Assembly: GCF_006439395.2 (NCBI RefSeq)
Contig: NZ_CP083950.1
Coordinates: 744,001 to 808,000 of the forward strand
DNA: 64,000 bases
Source: Mesorhizobium sp. B4-1-4
GTDB taxonomy: Bacteria > Pseudomonadota > Alphaproteobacteria > Rhizobiales > Rhizobiaceae
Direction of reading: 5' to 3'
The position numbers and the translations under genes were made by a program. Positions 7,955 through 16,660 of this stretch are shown one piece after another. Position 1 is the first letter of the stretch. Each line of letters begins with the position of its first letter. The notes below the pieces were generated by a model, which searched no databases, was not told the DNA's origin, and was given only the letters and a program-made list of their open reading frames with translations.

Positions 7955-10263
7955 TGCCGGATCTTTTGCTCGAACTTCGTTCCGAGGAAATTCCTGCCCG
8001 CATGCAGCGCAAGGCGGCGGGGGATCTCAGGAAGATGCTGACCGACGGTCTGGTCGAGGCGGGTCTGACCTATGAGGCGGCGCGCGAGTATTGGACGCCG
8101 CGGCGGCTGACCCTCGACATCCGTGGCCTCACCGCGCGCTCGAAAGATATTCACGAGGAGATCAAGGGGCCGTCGACGACGGCGCCTGAACAGGCGGTGC
8201 AGGGATTCCTGCGCAAGGCCGGGCTGGCTTCGATCGCCGAGGCGCATGTCCATTCCGACCCGAAGAAGGGCGATTTCTATGTCGCCCACATCTCGAAGCC
8301 CGGCAGGGCGGCCGAAGAGATCATCGCCGAACTGGTGCCGGGTATCATCCGCAATTTCCCCTGGCCGAAATCGATGCGCTGGGGGCCGGCCTCGGCCAAG
8401 CCGGGTTCGCTGCGCTGGGTGCGGCCGCTGCAATCCATCCTGTGCTCCTTCGGCCCGGAGACCGAGGAACCGGTCGTGGTCGATTTCGAGATCGACGGCA
8501 TCCGCTCCGGCAACGTGACCTACGGCCATCGCTTCCTCGCGCCGGGCCAAATCACCGTGAGTCGCTTCGATGACTATGTGAGCAAGCTGGAAGCCGCGAA
8601 GGTCGTTCTCGATGCCGACCGGCGCAAGGAGATCATCCTCGCCGACGCCCGCAATCTCGCCTTCGCCAACGGGCTCGACCTTGTCGAGGACGAAGGCTTG
8701 CTTGAAGAGGTGTCCGGGCTGGTCGAATGGCCCGTCGTGCTGATGGGCGAGTTCGAGGAGGCTTTCCTGGCCATTCCGGCCGAGGTGATCCGGCTGACTA
8801 TCCGCGCCAACCAGAAATGCTTTGTGACGCGGCCGCAAGGCGCCGGCGATGCGCTATCCAACCGCTTCATCCTCACCGCCAACATCGAGGCCAAGGACGG
8901 TGGCAAGGAGATTGCCCACGGTAACGGCAAGGTGGTGCGCGCCCGTCTCTCGGACGCGCTCTATTTCTGGACGACCGACCAGGGCGATCTGCCTGATCTC
9001 GGCGAGCTCGACGCATCGGCGAAGAAGTTCGGCCTCGACCTGAAAAAGCCGCTCGACCAGCGCATGGCCCGGCTCGACCATCTCGGCGTCACCTTCCACG
9101 CCAAGCTCGGCACGCAGGGCGAACGGGTGGGACGCATCATGCGGCTGGCGGAAGAACTGGCGCCGATGGTGGCGAAGTCGATCTCCCCCCTTGAGGGGGA
9201 GATGGCCGGCAGGCCAGAGGGGGTCGCTTCGCATGAAGCGCCAGCGTCCTCTGTCGGCGATAAGGCGTCGCTCCCCGTCGGACCGACCTCCTCTGTCGCC
9301 TTCGGCGACATCTCGCCCTCGAGGGGGGAGATGTCCGCGCTCGCACGCCGCGCTGCCGTCCTGGCCAAAGCCGATCTCACCACCGAAGTGGTTGGCGAAT
9401 TCCCCGAACTGCAGGGCGCCATGGGCCGCAAATACGCGCTGCTACAAGGCGAGCATCCATCCGTGGCTGCCGCCATCGAGGAACATTACAAGCCGCAAGG
9501 CCCGTCTGATTATGTGCCGAGCGATCCGGTGTCGGTGGCTGTCGCGCTGGCCGACAAGCTGGATACGTTGGTCGGCTTCTGGGCCATCGACGAAAAGCCG
9601 ACGGGGTCGAAGGACCCCTATGCCTTGCGTCGCGCTGCGCTGGGCGTGGTCAGGATTTTGGTCGAAAACCGAATTCAATTGCGGCTGGCTTCCCTCTTCG
9701 CGAGCGCTGGCGCACGTTATTCAGGAAGTGGGGCGGATCAGATAAGCGACCTCCTCGCCTTCTTCCACGATCGCCTGAAGGTTTATCTTCGCGACCAGGG
9801 CGCCCGCCACGACCTCATCGACGCGGTGATCACCCCGCAGTCCAACGACCTCCTGCAGATCGTCCGCCGCGTCGAAGCGTTGGGTTCGTTCCTCGACAGC
9901 GAGGACGGCAGGAATCTGCTCGCCGGCACCAAGCGTGCGGCCAACATCCTGGCCGCCGAGGAGAAGAAGAAAACGCTCGTAGCCGAAACCGTTGAGCCGG
10001 CCCTGTTCAGGGAAGAGGCCGAGAAATCGCTGTTTGCGGCGGTGAATCAAGCTGAGAAGCAAGCCGGCGAAGCGATTCAAAATGAAGATTTTTCGGCTGC
10101 CATGCTGGCGCTTAGCGCGTTACGCGAACCCGTTGATTCATTCTTTGAGCATGTTCTCGTGAATGATGAGGATCAGGCGGTGCGCGCCAACCGCCTGGCG
10201 CTGCTCGCTCGCATCCGCGAGGCCACCGGCAAAGTCGCGGATTTCTCGAAAATCGCCGGTTAA
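7954..10263 (+). CDS. glyS: Glycyl-tRNA synthetase beta subunit with in-frame insertion
   Basis: Beta subunit that binds tRNA-Gly and is needed for charging with GlyQ. It begins [20 protein letters not shown]. The central signatures [24 protein letters not shown] and [17 protein letters not shown], and the C-terminal DALR-like anticodon-binding region, are present. GGAGAG lies 7 bases before ATG 7954. At 769 aa it is longer than the usual size of about 690-720. An extra segment of about 50 residues (about 409-461) is encoded by a palindromic repeat inserted in frame between the [12 protein letters not shown] helix and the conserved [11 protein letters not shown] helix. The open frame continues upstream through the DUF559 gene, but that part is not coding. 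Confidence 0.96.
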   Translation: MPDLLLELRSEEIPARMQRKAAGDLRKMLTDGLVEAGLTYEAAREYWTPRRLTLDIRGLTARSKDIHEEIKGPSTTAPEQAVQGFLRKAGLASIAEAHVHSDPKKGDFYVAHISKPGRAAEEIIAELVPGIIRNFPWPKSMRWGPASAKPGSLRWVRPLQSILCSFGPETEEPVVVDFEIDGIRSGNVTYGHRFLAPGQITVSRFDDYVSKLEAAKVVLDADRRKEIILADARNLAFANGLDLVEDEGLLEEVSGLVEWPVVLMGEFEEAFLAIPAEVIRLTIRANQKCFVTRPQGAGDALSNRFILTANIEAKDGGKEIAHGNGKVVRARLSDALYFWTTDQGDLPDLGELDASAKKFGLDLKKPLDQRMARLDHLGVTFHAKLGTQGERVGRIMRLAEELAPMVAKSISPLEGEMAGRPEGVASHEAPASSVGDKASLPVGPTSSVAFGDISPSRGEMSALARRAAVLAKADLTTEVVGEFPELQGAMGRKYALLQGEHPSVAAAIEEHYKPQGPSDYVPSDPVSVAVALADKLDTLVGFWAIDEKPTGSKDPYALRRAALGVVRILVENRIQLRLASLFASAGARYSGSGADQISDLLAFFHDRLKVYLRDQGARHDLIDAVITPQSNDLLQIVRRVEALGSFLDSEDGRNLLAGTKRAANILAAEEKKKTLVAETVEPALFREEAEKSLFAAVNQAEKQAGEAIQNEDFSAAMLALSALREPVDSFFEHVLVNDEDQAVRANRLALLARIREATGKVADFSKIAG
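9178..9336. repeat. Palindromic element inserted in frame within glyS
   Basis: A hairpin ATCTCCCCC-GGGGGAGAT at 9181-9203 and a second near-perfect palindrome at 9307-9335 (GACATCTC...GAGATGTC arms) bound about 155 bp of repeat-type sequence. The segment reads through without a stop and encodes low-complexity Gly/Pro/Ser/Glu residues absent from other GlyS proteins I know. Confidence 0.8.
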
Positions 10264-10370
10264 GAGCCCGGAAAATATCTTCCGGCCGGCCGTTCGAGCC
10301 GGCTTACAGTCATATGACGATGATCTCTCCGTGGCAAAAGGGACATGTTCCCAACCCAACGGAGGCTTCC

Positions 10371-10700
10371 ATGAATTCCGATCACGACATCGAAGTGACA
10401 GAAGAAACCTCGGCTCCCGCCGAGGCGCTTGAATCCGCTTCCGAAACCGATCGCGCCGCCGCCGCTGCGATCGAAGCCGCCGATCATTCTGACGAGGACG
10501 GCGACGAAGAAGATGGCGACGGCGAAGAGTCTGACGACGCCGAAGCCGCCACACCGTCGGGTGATGACGAAGAAGAGGACGAGGACGAGGACGAAGACGA
10601 CACCGAGGGCGCGGTGAAGGCCGAAGGCGGCGACGACGAGAGCGAAGAAGAATCCGAAGACGGCGAGTCGGAAGACGACGACAAGGAAGAAGCCGCCTGA
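10371..10700 (+). CDS. Highly acidic, intrinsically disordered protein
   Basis: A 109-aa protein made almost entirely of Asp, Glu, Ala, Ser and Gly, with long runs such as DDEEEDEDEDEDD. A GGAGG ribosome-binding site precedes ATG 10371. It has no fold, signal peptide or motif I can name. Candidates include a histone-mimic or RNA-polymerase-delta-like polyanion, but nothing in the context decides. A terminator follows, so it is a separate transcription unit or the tail of glyS. Confidence 0.75.
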   Translation: MNSDHDIEVTEETSAPAEALESASETDRAAAAAIEAADHSDEDGDEEDGDGEESDDAEAATPSGDDEEEDEDEDEDDTEGAVKAEGGDDESEEESEDGESEDDDKEEAA

Positions 10701-10728
10701 GATTCCAGTACGGCCTGTCGGGAAGAAA

Positions 10729-10755
10729 GGGCGGCGCATCGGCGTCGTCCTTTTG
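10729..10755 (+). terminator. Terminator after the acidic-protein gene
   Basis: GGGCGGCG (10729-10736) pairs with CGTCGTCC (10743-10750) using two G-U pairs, followed by TTTTG. Confidence 0.65.
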
Positions 10756-10775
10756 TCTCCCAAACGCCGGTTTGA

Positions 10776-11162
10776 TCAGTTTTCCAGGATGCTGACGCGC
10801 ACGCCGTTATCGTAGACGTCGACCTGGACCAGCGGTTCGCCATCGACGATGGCGCGTTTGGTCGAGGAACTCATCGCGCCGGGACGCTCCAGCATGCGCT
10901 GCAGATCCGCGCGTTGATCGTTGGTCCTGAACCAGGCGTCACTCTCATCGTCGCTGTCGCGACGATGGAATTTGTGCCAGTTGGCGCGGTCCTGCCGCAC
11001 CATCTGCGCGGCGTCATCCAATGCATAGCCGTCGCTTGCCTGATGATCGCGATCGGAGATGCGCGCCACATAGGATCCGAGCATCTCATCCGCATGGGCC
11101 GCGCCGGCGCTCAGAAGTGACGCGAACAAAAGCCCTGCGGTGATGGTTCTGGACTTTCTCAT
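10776..11162 (-). CDS. Small exported protein of unknown function
   Basis: A 128-aa protein with a clear signal peptide (RKSRTITAGLLFASLLSAGAAHA). The mature part is charged and contains no domain I recognise. AGGGGG lies 7 bases before ATG 11162, so I prefer that over the in-frame TTG at 11168. The C-terminus (VQVDVYDNGVRVSILEN) looks like a short beta hairpin. Probably periplasmic. Confidence 0.72.
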   Translation of the reverse strand: MRKSRTITAGLLFASLLSAGAAHADEMLGSYVARISDRDHQASDGYALDDAAQMVRQDRANWHKFHRRDSDDESDAWFRTNDQRADLQRMLERPGAMSSSTKRAIVDGEPLVQVDVYDNGVRVSILEN

Positions 11163-11288
11163 GATCAACCCCCTTTGAAACGAAGAAATCCCGCCCGCCA
11201 GACCCGCCTGGCCAAAGCGCAGTCGGCAGCGGGCGCCGAAGCGTCATCAAGCTGTCAACGTCTTGGCACGTCCGCTGGCCGCTGGCGG

Positions 11289-11726
11289 CTACTTGACCTT
11301 GCCGACCCCCGAGGTGGGTGGCGTCGGTGCGGCCGCCGGTGCGATTGGCTTCTTCTGCGTGCCCGATGCCGGAGCGGCCGAGGCGGTTGCCTTGGCAGGC
11401 GTGGGCGCAGGAGTGGCCGCAGCCGGTGCCTTGCCCTGTGCGGGCGTCGAGAACGCGCTGCCGACGACCCCGCCACGAATGATCATCGGACTTTGCATGA
11501 AACCGTGCGGCGCTTCGGGCTCGTTGGGAATCGCGGCCACCTTCTCATAGGTGACGTCAGGCTGGCCGAGCGCAACGACGGACACCACATCGCTCGCCTT
11601 GGTGTCGGTCGCCTTCAGGATAAGGATGGACGGTGTCGAAGTCGGCGCGCCGGGAAAAACCAGTGAGGAGGCCTGAGCCTCGCAGCTCAACGCCAGGGTG
11701 ATCCCCAGCAGGATACGCATAGACAC
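11289..11726 (-). CDS. Exported Ala/Pro-rich protein
   Basis: A 145-aa protein with a hydrophobic N-terminal signal (RILLGITLALSCEAQASS). A globular segment follows (about residues 20-90, including TKASDVVSVVALGQPDVTYEKV), then an Ala/Pro/Thr-rich linker-like C-terminus. GGGAG lies 9 bases before GTG 11726; ATG 11720 is the alternative. Function unknown. It lies 126 bp after the other small exported gene on the same strand, so the two may form an operon. Confidence 0.65.
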   Translation of the reverse strand: MSMRILLGITLALSCEAQASSLVFPGAPTSTPSILILKATDTKASDVVSVVALGQPDVTYEKVAAIPNEPEAPHGFMQSPMIIRGGVVGSAFSTPAQGKAPAAATPAPTPAKATASAAPASGTQKKPIAPAAAPTPPTSGVGKVK

Positions 11727-11906
11727 GATGGATCGCTCCCTTTGCCCCAGTAGCCGCGATGATAGCGCGCCGGGATTGATGCCGGCTTTCGTGGAAACAT
11801 AGCATTTTAGGGATTGATAATTCGCCAAGACCCATTCTTGCCTGACAGCCGGCTTGCCCAACACCCGCCATCGTACTACGCACCCCTCAACTGTGAGGTG
11901 ACGAGA

Positions 11907-12881
11907 GTGGCTGAAATACTTGCCGCCGGCGAAGCGTTGGAGCGGGCGCTGGCTTTGCTTCAGGGCGGCGATGTCGTCGCCATCCCGACCGAAACCGTCT
12001 ACGGGCTCGCCGGCGACGCCACCAATGGCATCGGCGTGGCGCGCATCTTCGAGGCCAAGGGGCGGCCGCGTTTCAATCCGCTGATCGCCCATGTCGCCGA
12101 CATGGCGATGGCCGAGCGCATCGCCGTATTCGATCCGCTGTCCAGGAAATTGGCGCTTGCCTTCTGGCCGGGCCCGCTGACCCTGGTGCTGCCGCAGCGG
12201 CCCGGCAATGGCATTCATCCGCTGGTCACGGCCGGGCTCGATACGATCGCCTTGCGCATGCCGAGGGGCTTTGGCGGCGATCTCATCGCAAAACTCGGCC
12301 GGCCGCTCGCCGCACCCAGCGCCAATTCATCCGGCAAGATCAGCGCCACGACTGCGCAAGCAGTGGCGGCGGACCTCGGCGCACGCATCAAGCTGGTGGT
12401 CGATGGCGGCGCGACGCCAGTGGGGTTGGAATCGACCATCGTCAAGCCCGAAGACGGGAGATTGCGACTACTTCGTCCCGGCGGCATTGCCGCCGGGGAG
12501 ATCGAGACGGAGATCGGCATGGAGCTGTTGCGTGGTGGTGCGGCCGGCGTCGAGGCACCGGGCATGCTTGCCTCGCACTATGCGCCGGGTGCGGCTGTTA
12601 GGCTCAATGCCGGCAAAGTTGGCAAGGACGAAGCGTTGCTTGCCTTCGGTCGCCAACGGGCTGAAGGCTGGCACCATGCCGCCGCATTCCGAAACCTCTC
12701 CGAAACGGCTGACCTGCGCGAAGCAGCGAGCAATCTTTTCGCCTACATGCAGGACCTCGACCGCAGCGGCGCACGCATCATCGCGGTCGAGAAGGTGCCC
12801 TCCGATGGGCTCGGTGAAGCCATCAACGACCGGCTGTCTCGTGCCGCCGCCCCTCGTGACAACACAGAGCCCACACCATAA
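11907..12881 (+). CDS. Threonylcarbamoyl-AMP synthase (Sua5/YrdC type)
   Basis: Makes L-threonylcarbamoyl-adenylate for t6A37 modification of ANN-decoding tRNAs. The YrdC domain covers about residues 8-190, with signatures GDVVAIPTETVYGLAGDA, FEAKGRPRFNPL, LVLPQRP, PSANSSGKIS and STIV. A C-terminal Sua5 domain follows, reached through the PGMLASHYAP linker that is characteristic of long-form Sua5. GAGGTG at 11895-11900 supports GTG 11907 as the start. About 324 aa is normal for Sua5. Confidence 0.93.
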   Translation: MAEILAAGEALERALALLQGGDVVAIPTETVYGLAGDATNGIGVARIFEAKGRPRFNPLIAHVADMAMAERIAVFDPLSRKLALAFWPGPLTLVLPQRPGNGIHPLVTAGLDTIALRMPRGFGGDLIAKLGRPLAAPSANSSGKISATTAQAVAADLGARIKLVVDGGATPVGLESTIVKPEDGRLRLLRPGGIAAGEIETEIGMELLRGGAAGVEAPGMLASHYAPGAAVRLNAGKVGKDEALLAFGRQRAEGWHHAAAFRNLSETADLREAASNLFAYMQDLDRSGARIIAVEKVPSDGLGEAINDRLSRAAAPRDNTEPTP

Positions 12882-12890
12882 TTTTCCCAC

Positions 12891-14321
12891 ATGACCGAAA
12901 CCGCAAAGACACTTGATCCCGCTCTCATCGATCGCTTCGCGGCGATCGTCGGTGCCAAATATGCGCTGCGCGACCAGCAGGACATCGCGCCTTATCTCAT
13001 CGAGCGGCGCGGGCTCTGGCATGGCGCGACGGCGCTTGTGCTGCGGCCGGGCAGCGTCGACGAGGTCAGCCGGATCATGCGGCTGGCGACCGAGACAGGA
13101 ACGCCCATCGTGCCGCAAAGCGGCAACACCGGGCTGGTCGGCGCCCAGGTGCCGGACAGCTCCGGCCGCGAGGTCATCCTGTCGCTATCGCGGTTGAACC
13201 GCATCCGCGAGATCGATGTCCTGTCCAACACCGTGACGGTCGAGGCCGGTGTCATCCTGCAGACATTGCAGGAGGCGGCGGATGCCGCCGACAGGCTGTT
13301 TCCGCTGTCGCTAGCCGCGCAGGGCTCCTGCCAGATCGGCGGCAACCTCTCTTCCAACGCCGGCGGCACCGGCGTGCTTGCCTATGGCAATGCGCGCGAA
13401 CTCTGCCTCGGCGTCGAGGTGGTGCTGCCGACCGGCGAGGTGTTCGACGATTTGCGCAAGCTCAAGAAGGACAACACCGGCTACGACCTGAAGAACCTGT
13501 TCGTCGGCGCCGAAGGCACGCTCGGTGTCATCACCGCCGCCGTGCTTAAACTGTTTCCCAAGCCGAAGGGACGCGAGGTCGCGTTCGTCGGCCTGTCGTC
13601 GCCGCAAGCAGCGCTTTCCCTGTTCAGCCTGGCCATGGACCGCGCCGGGGCCGCGCTCACCGCTTTCGAACTGATCGGCAAGCGGCCATACGACTTCACG
13701 CTGGCGCATGTACAGGGTGTGACGCGGCCGCTGATGGAGGATTGGCCATGGTATGTGCTGATGCAGATTTCATCGGGCCGCTCGCCGGAAGATGCGCGGG
13801 CGTTGATCGAGGATGTGCTCTCGGCGGGCCTCGATCAGGACTTCGTCGGTGATGCCGTCATCGCGGCGAGCCTTGGGCAAGGCGACGCCTTCTGGAATTT
13901 CCGCGAGCTGCTGCCTGAAGCGCAGAAGCCGGAAGGCGCCTCGATCAAGCACGACATCTCCGTGCCGATCGCGTCCATCCCGCGCTTCATCGAGGCGGCC
14001 GCCGGCGCGGTGGCGTCGGTGAGTGCCGGTGCCCGCGTCGTCTGCTTCGGCCATATGGGCGACGGCAATCTCCACTATAACATCTCGCGGCCCATCGATG
14101 GCGACGACGAGGCGTTTCTCGCCCTCTACCATCCCATGAACAAGACAGTGCATGACGTCGTGCGCAGCCTGCACGGTTCGATCTCGGCCGAGCACGGCAT
14201 CGGCCAGTTGAAGCGCGACGAACTGATCGCCACCGCGCCGCCGGTGGCGATCGATCTGATGCGCCGGGTAAAGGCGGCCTTCGATCCGGCCGGTATCATG
14301 AATCCCGGTAAGGTTATCTGA
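12891..14321 (+). CDS. FAD-linked 2-hydroxyacid dehydrogenase/oxidase
   Basis: A flavoprotein of the GlcD/D-2-hydroxyglutarate dehydrogenase/D-lactate dehydrogenase group. The PCMH-type FAD domain (about residues 40-215) shows PQSGNTGLVGAQVPD and GNLSSNAGGTGVLAYGNARE. The C-terminal cap includes FGHMGDGNLHYN (metal/substrate histidines) and SISAEHGIGQLKRDEL. It starts 9 bases after sua5 and is probably co-transcribed. The exact substrate cannot be told from sequence. Confidence 0.9.
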   Translation: MTETAKTLDPALIDRFAAIVGAKYALRDQQDIAPYLIERRGLWHGATALVLRPGSVDEVSRIMRLATETGTPIVPQSGNTGLVGAQVPDSSGREVILSLSRLNRIREIDVLSNTVTVEAGVILQTLQEAADAADRLFPLSLAAQGSCQIGGNLSSNAGGTGVLAYGNARELCLGVEVVLPTGEVFDDLRKLKKDNTGYDLKNLFVGAEGTLGVITAAVLKLFPKPKGREVAFVGLSSPQAALSLFSLAMDRAGAALTAFELIGKRPYDFTLAHVQGVTRPLMEDWPWYVLMQISSGRSPEDARALIEDVLSAGLDQDFVGDAVIAASLGQGDAFWNFRELLPEAQKPEGASIKHDISVPIASIPRFIEAAAGAVASVSAGARVVCFGHMGDGNLHYNISRPIDGDDEAFLALYHPMNKTVHDVVRSLHGSISAEHGIGQLKRDELIATAPPVAIDLMRRVKAAFDPAGIMNPGKVI

Positions 14322-14505
14322 TCCTTTCAACATCTTGTGGTCGGTGGCATTCCGATAACCATCCCTGAGATCAGCAAAATTTAACCGACTTTCTTAAGCG
14401 CGGCGGTAAGGAGCCCACGCTACTGTTTCCCCATAACGAGGCCGGGAAAACTGGCCCGGAGAGAACCGGACACCGGCTCTCAGGAGACAGACAGGAAGGC
14501 ACTCT

Positions 14506-15072
14506 ATGAACACTGGACTGAAGCCAGTCTGGGCGGGACGCAACATGCGCCTCGACCCATTCCGACTGCCGCAGGTGGTCAGCTACGCGACGCGCGATGA
14601 CTATGGCGACGTGACGTTCACCATCGACCATCGTGGCGCCGTGATCCGCCGCATGCTCGAGATGAGCGGCGTGCCGGCGATCATCGCTCTGCCTGCCAAC
14701 GCGTTCCGCGGCGTGGCCGCCCGCGCGATGGAGGATCCGGATGGCAATGTCACGGTGACCCTGGAACTCCTGCACAACGATCCGATGTTGTCGGTGCCGC
14801 TGCTGGTGGCCGACGACCTCGACGATGTCGCGGCCGACTGGCGCGCCTGGGCCGATGCCTACCGCCTGCCGATGCTCTTGATCGAATCGGACGGCGTGGC
14901 CCGCACCCTGGAAGAATCGCTCGGCGCCGCCATCAAGACGCTGCCGCCGCAGGATCGCCGCAAGGGTCGCGTTTCCAACACGCGCCGCCCGCGCTTCCTC
15001 GCCCGCCGCAGGGCGGGCGACCTTGGCCTCAGGCTGGTCATCGACGGCCAGGAGATCATTTCTCGGGAGTAA
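14506..15072 (+). CDS. DUF6101-like protein
   Basis: A 188-aa cytoplasmic protein with no signal peptide. The N-terminal half is beta-rich (RLPQVVSYATRDDYGDVTFTIDHRG). The C-terminus is very basic (RRKGRVSNTRRPRFLARRR), which could bind nucleic acid. I recognise it as a conserved rhizobial hypothetical, probably DUF6101; function unknown. The 184-bp upstream gap contains imperfect GC-rich hairpins near 14440-14480. Confidence 0.65.
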   Translation: MNTGLKPVWAGRNMRLDPFRLPQVVSYATRDDYGDVTFTIDHRGAVIRRMLEMSGVPAIIALPANAFRGVAARAMEDPDGNVTVTLELLHNDPMLSVPLLVADDLDDVAADWRAWADAYRLPMLLIESDGVARTLEESLGAAIKTLPPQDRRKGRVSNTRRPRFLARRRAGDLGLRLVIDGQEIISRE

Positions 15073-15113
15073 CTTCGCCTTGCACAGTTGGCGAAACCAT
15101 CAATGACAGTCTC

Positions 15114-15304
15114 CTTCTCCCCGTCACTATACGGGGAGAAGTGCCCGGCAGGGCGATGAGGGGCGGCGCTGACTTGGCGTTGTCCACCTCAAAACCTGAT
15201 CTGACGGACGCCCTATATCGCTGCTAAATTCATTTTGCTCCAAGGTTGGCGCTGCCCCTCATCCGGCTGCCGCCACCTTCTCCCCGTATAGTGACGGGGA
15301 GAAG
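15114..15304. repeat. Inverted pair of palindromic repeats downstream of ubiA
   Basis: A 28-base unit at 15114-15141 recurs exactly in reverse complement at 15277-15304. Each copy is itself a hairpin with CTTCTCCCCGT arms. Similarity extends inward over about 35 more bases (GATGAGGGGC and partner). The pair fills most of the gap between the convergent 14506 gene and ubiA, and could end transcription in both directions. Confidence 0.8.
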
Positions 15305-15314
15305 GCAGAAGCCG

Positions 15315-16298
15315 CTAGACCAGCGGCTTGAGCGCCACCCATAGCGCGCCGCCGATCAGGCCGAGGAAGATCAGCCAGCCGACCTGGTTGTTGGACCGGA
15401 ACAGCCGCAGGCACTGGTCCGGATCGTTGATGTCCAGGACCGCGATCTGCCGGGCCATATGGGCGCCGGCGGCGATCAGCCCGGCCAGCGCCACCACCGG
15501 TGCCTGCGCCGACGCGAAGGCGACGGCGAAGCAGATCAGCGTGCCGCCGTAGAGCCCCGCCAGCCACGCTTTGGTGTTGTCGCCGAACAACCGCGCCGTC
15601 GAGCGCACGCCGACAATGGCGTCGTCTTCCTTGTCCTGGTGCGCATAGATCGTGTCGTAGCCGATCACCCACAGGATCGAGCCGATATAGAGCATGATGG
15701 CGGGTCCATCGAGATCGCCGAACTCGACCGCCCATCCCATCAGCGCGCCCCAGGAAAAGGCAAGGCCGAGAAACAATTGCGGCCAGTTGGTTATCCGCTT
15801 CATGAATGGATAGACGGCGACGATGGCCAACGAACAGACGCCGAGCAGGATGGCGAAGCTGTTGAACTGGACGAGCACGGCAAGGCCGACCAGGGCCTGC
15901 AGCACGAGAAACAGCCAGGCCCGCCGGCGGGTGGTCTGGCCCGATGGTAACGGGCGCGAACGGGTGCGTTCGACCTGGTTGTCGATACCCTCGTCGACGA
16001 TGTCGTTATAGGTGCAGCCGGCGCCGCGCATCGCGATGGCGCCGACCAGGAACAGCACGAGATACAATGGCGCGGGCAGCAGCGAGAGCAGCGGGTCGCC
16101 AGGCCGCGGATAGGCGCTGGCCGCCAGCGCCGCCGACCACCAGCACGGCCATAAGAGCAGCTGCCAGCCGATCGGCCTGTCCCATCGCGCAAGCTGCGCA
16201 TAGGGCCAAACTTGGCGCGGCAGCACCCGGTAGACCCAATGGCCGTTCGGTGCATCGGCGACACGGCCCTGGGCCGCTTTCGACTGGATAGGTTCCAT
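15315..16298 (-). CDS. ubiA: 4-hydroxybenzoate polyprenyltransferase UbiA
   Basis: Membrane prenyltransferase that attaches the polyprenyl tail to 4-hydroxybenzoate in ubiquinone synthesis. The two Asp-rich motifs are NDIVDEGID (about residues 100-108) and YDTIYAHQDKEDD (about 225-237), embedded in about eight hydrophobic helices. I chose ATG 16298; an in-frame extension upstream is unlikely because a divergent small frame starts at 16297. It works with the polyprenyl synthase at 231-1247. Confidence 0.95.
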   Translation of the reverse strand: MEPIQSKAAQGRVADAPNGHWVYRVLPRQVWPYAQLARWDRPIGWQLLLWPCWWSAALAASAYPRPGDPLLSLLPAPLYLVLFLVGAIAMRGAGCTYNDIVDEGIDNQVERTRSRPLPSGQTTRRRAWLFLVLQALVGLAVLVQFNSFAILLGVCSLAIVAVYPFMKRITNWPQLFLGLAFSWGALMGWAVEFGDLDGPAIMLYIGSILWVIGYDTIYAHQDKEDDAIVGVRSTARLFGDNTKAWLAGLYGGTLICFAVAFASAQAPVVALAGLIAAGAHMARQIAVLDINDPDQCLRLFRSNNQVGWLIFLGLIGGALWVALKPLV

Positions 16299-16503
16299 GT
16301 CTATGGAGTGGCAGCAGCCGCAGAAACCGTCAAGCGGCAACCTGACCGCGGCACGCCGCCGGGCGCTGTCGCTGCGCTGGGTCGGCGACGATGCTCATTA
16401 TGTCGAGCGGCCGGGCCGCATGTCGCCGCCCTATTATGGCCACGGCATGCAGCCAGGCCAAAAACTGCGCGAGGACTGGTTTCCGGTCGTCTTTCCCGGC
16501 TGA
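16297..16503 (+). CDS. Small conserved-looking protein divergent from ubiA
   Basis: A 68-aa frame whose ATG overlaps the ubiA start codon on the other strand. The sequence (RRALSLRWVGDDAHYVERPG, then PYYGHGMQPGQKLREDWFP) looks protein-like, rich in aromatics, without low complexity. ATG 16303 is an alternative start. Function unknown. Expression would depend on a promoter inside the ubiA 5' region. Confidence 0.5.
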   Translation: MSMEWQQPQKPSSGNLTAARRRALSLRWVGDDAHYVERPGRMSPPYYGHGMQPGQKLREDWFPVVFPG

Positions 16504-16660
16504 AGCGAGCGCCAGAAGATCGGCGGCGTTGCCCGCCACCGGTTGTCGGCGGGGGTAACGTTCCCGTGCGCAAATCCCGGCAAAGCGCCCGGATGTCTTG
16601 ACCCGTCGTCCAGAGAGCAATAGCGGGTTCTCTTGGAACAGTCGGTATCAAGAGGTGGCC

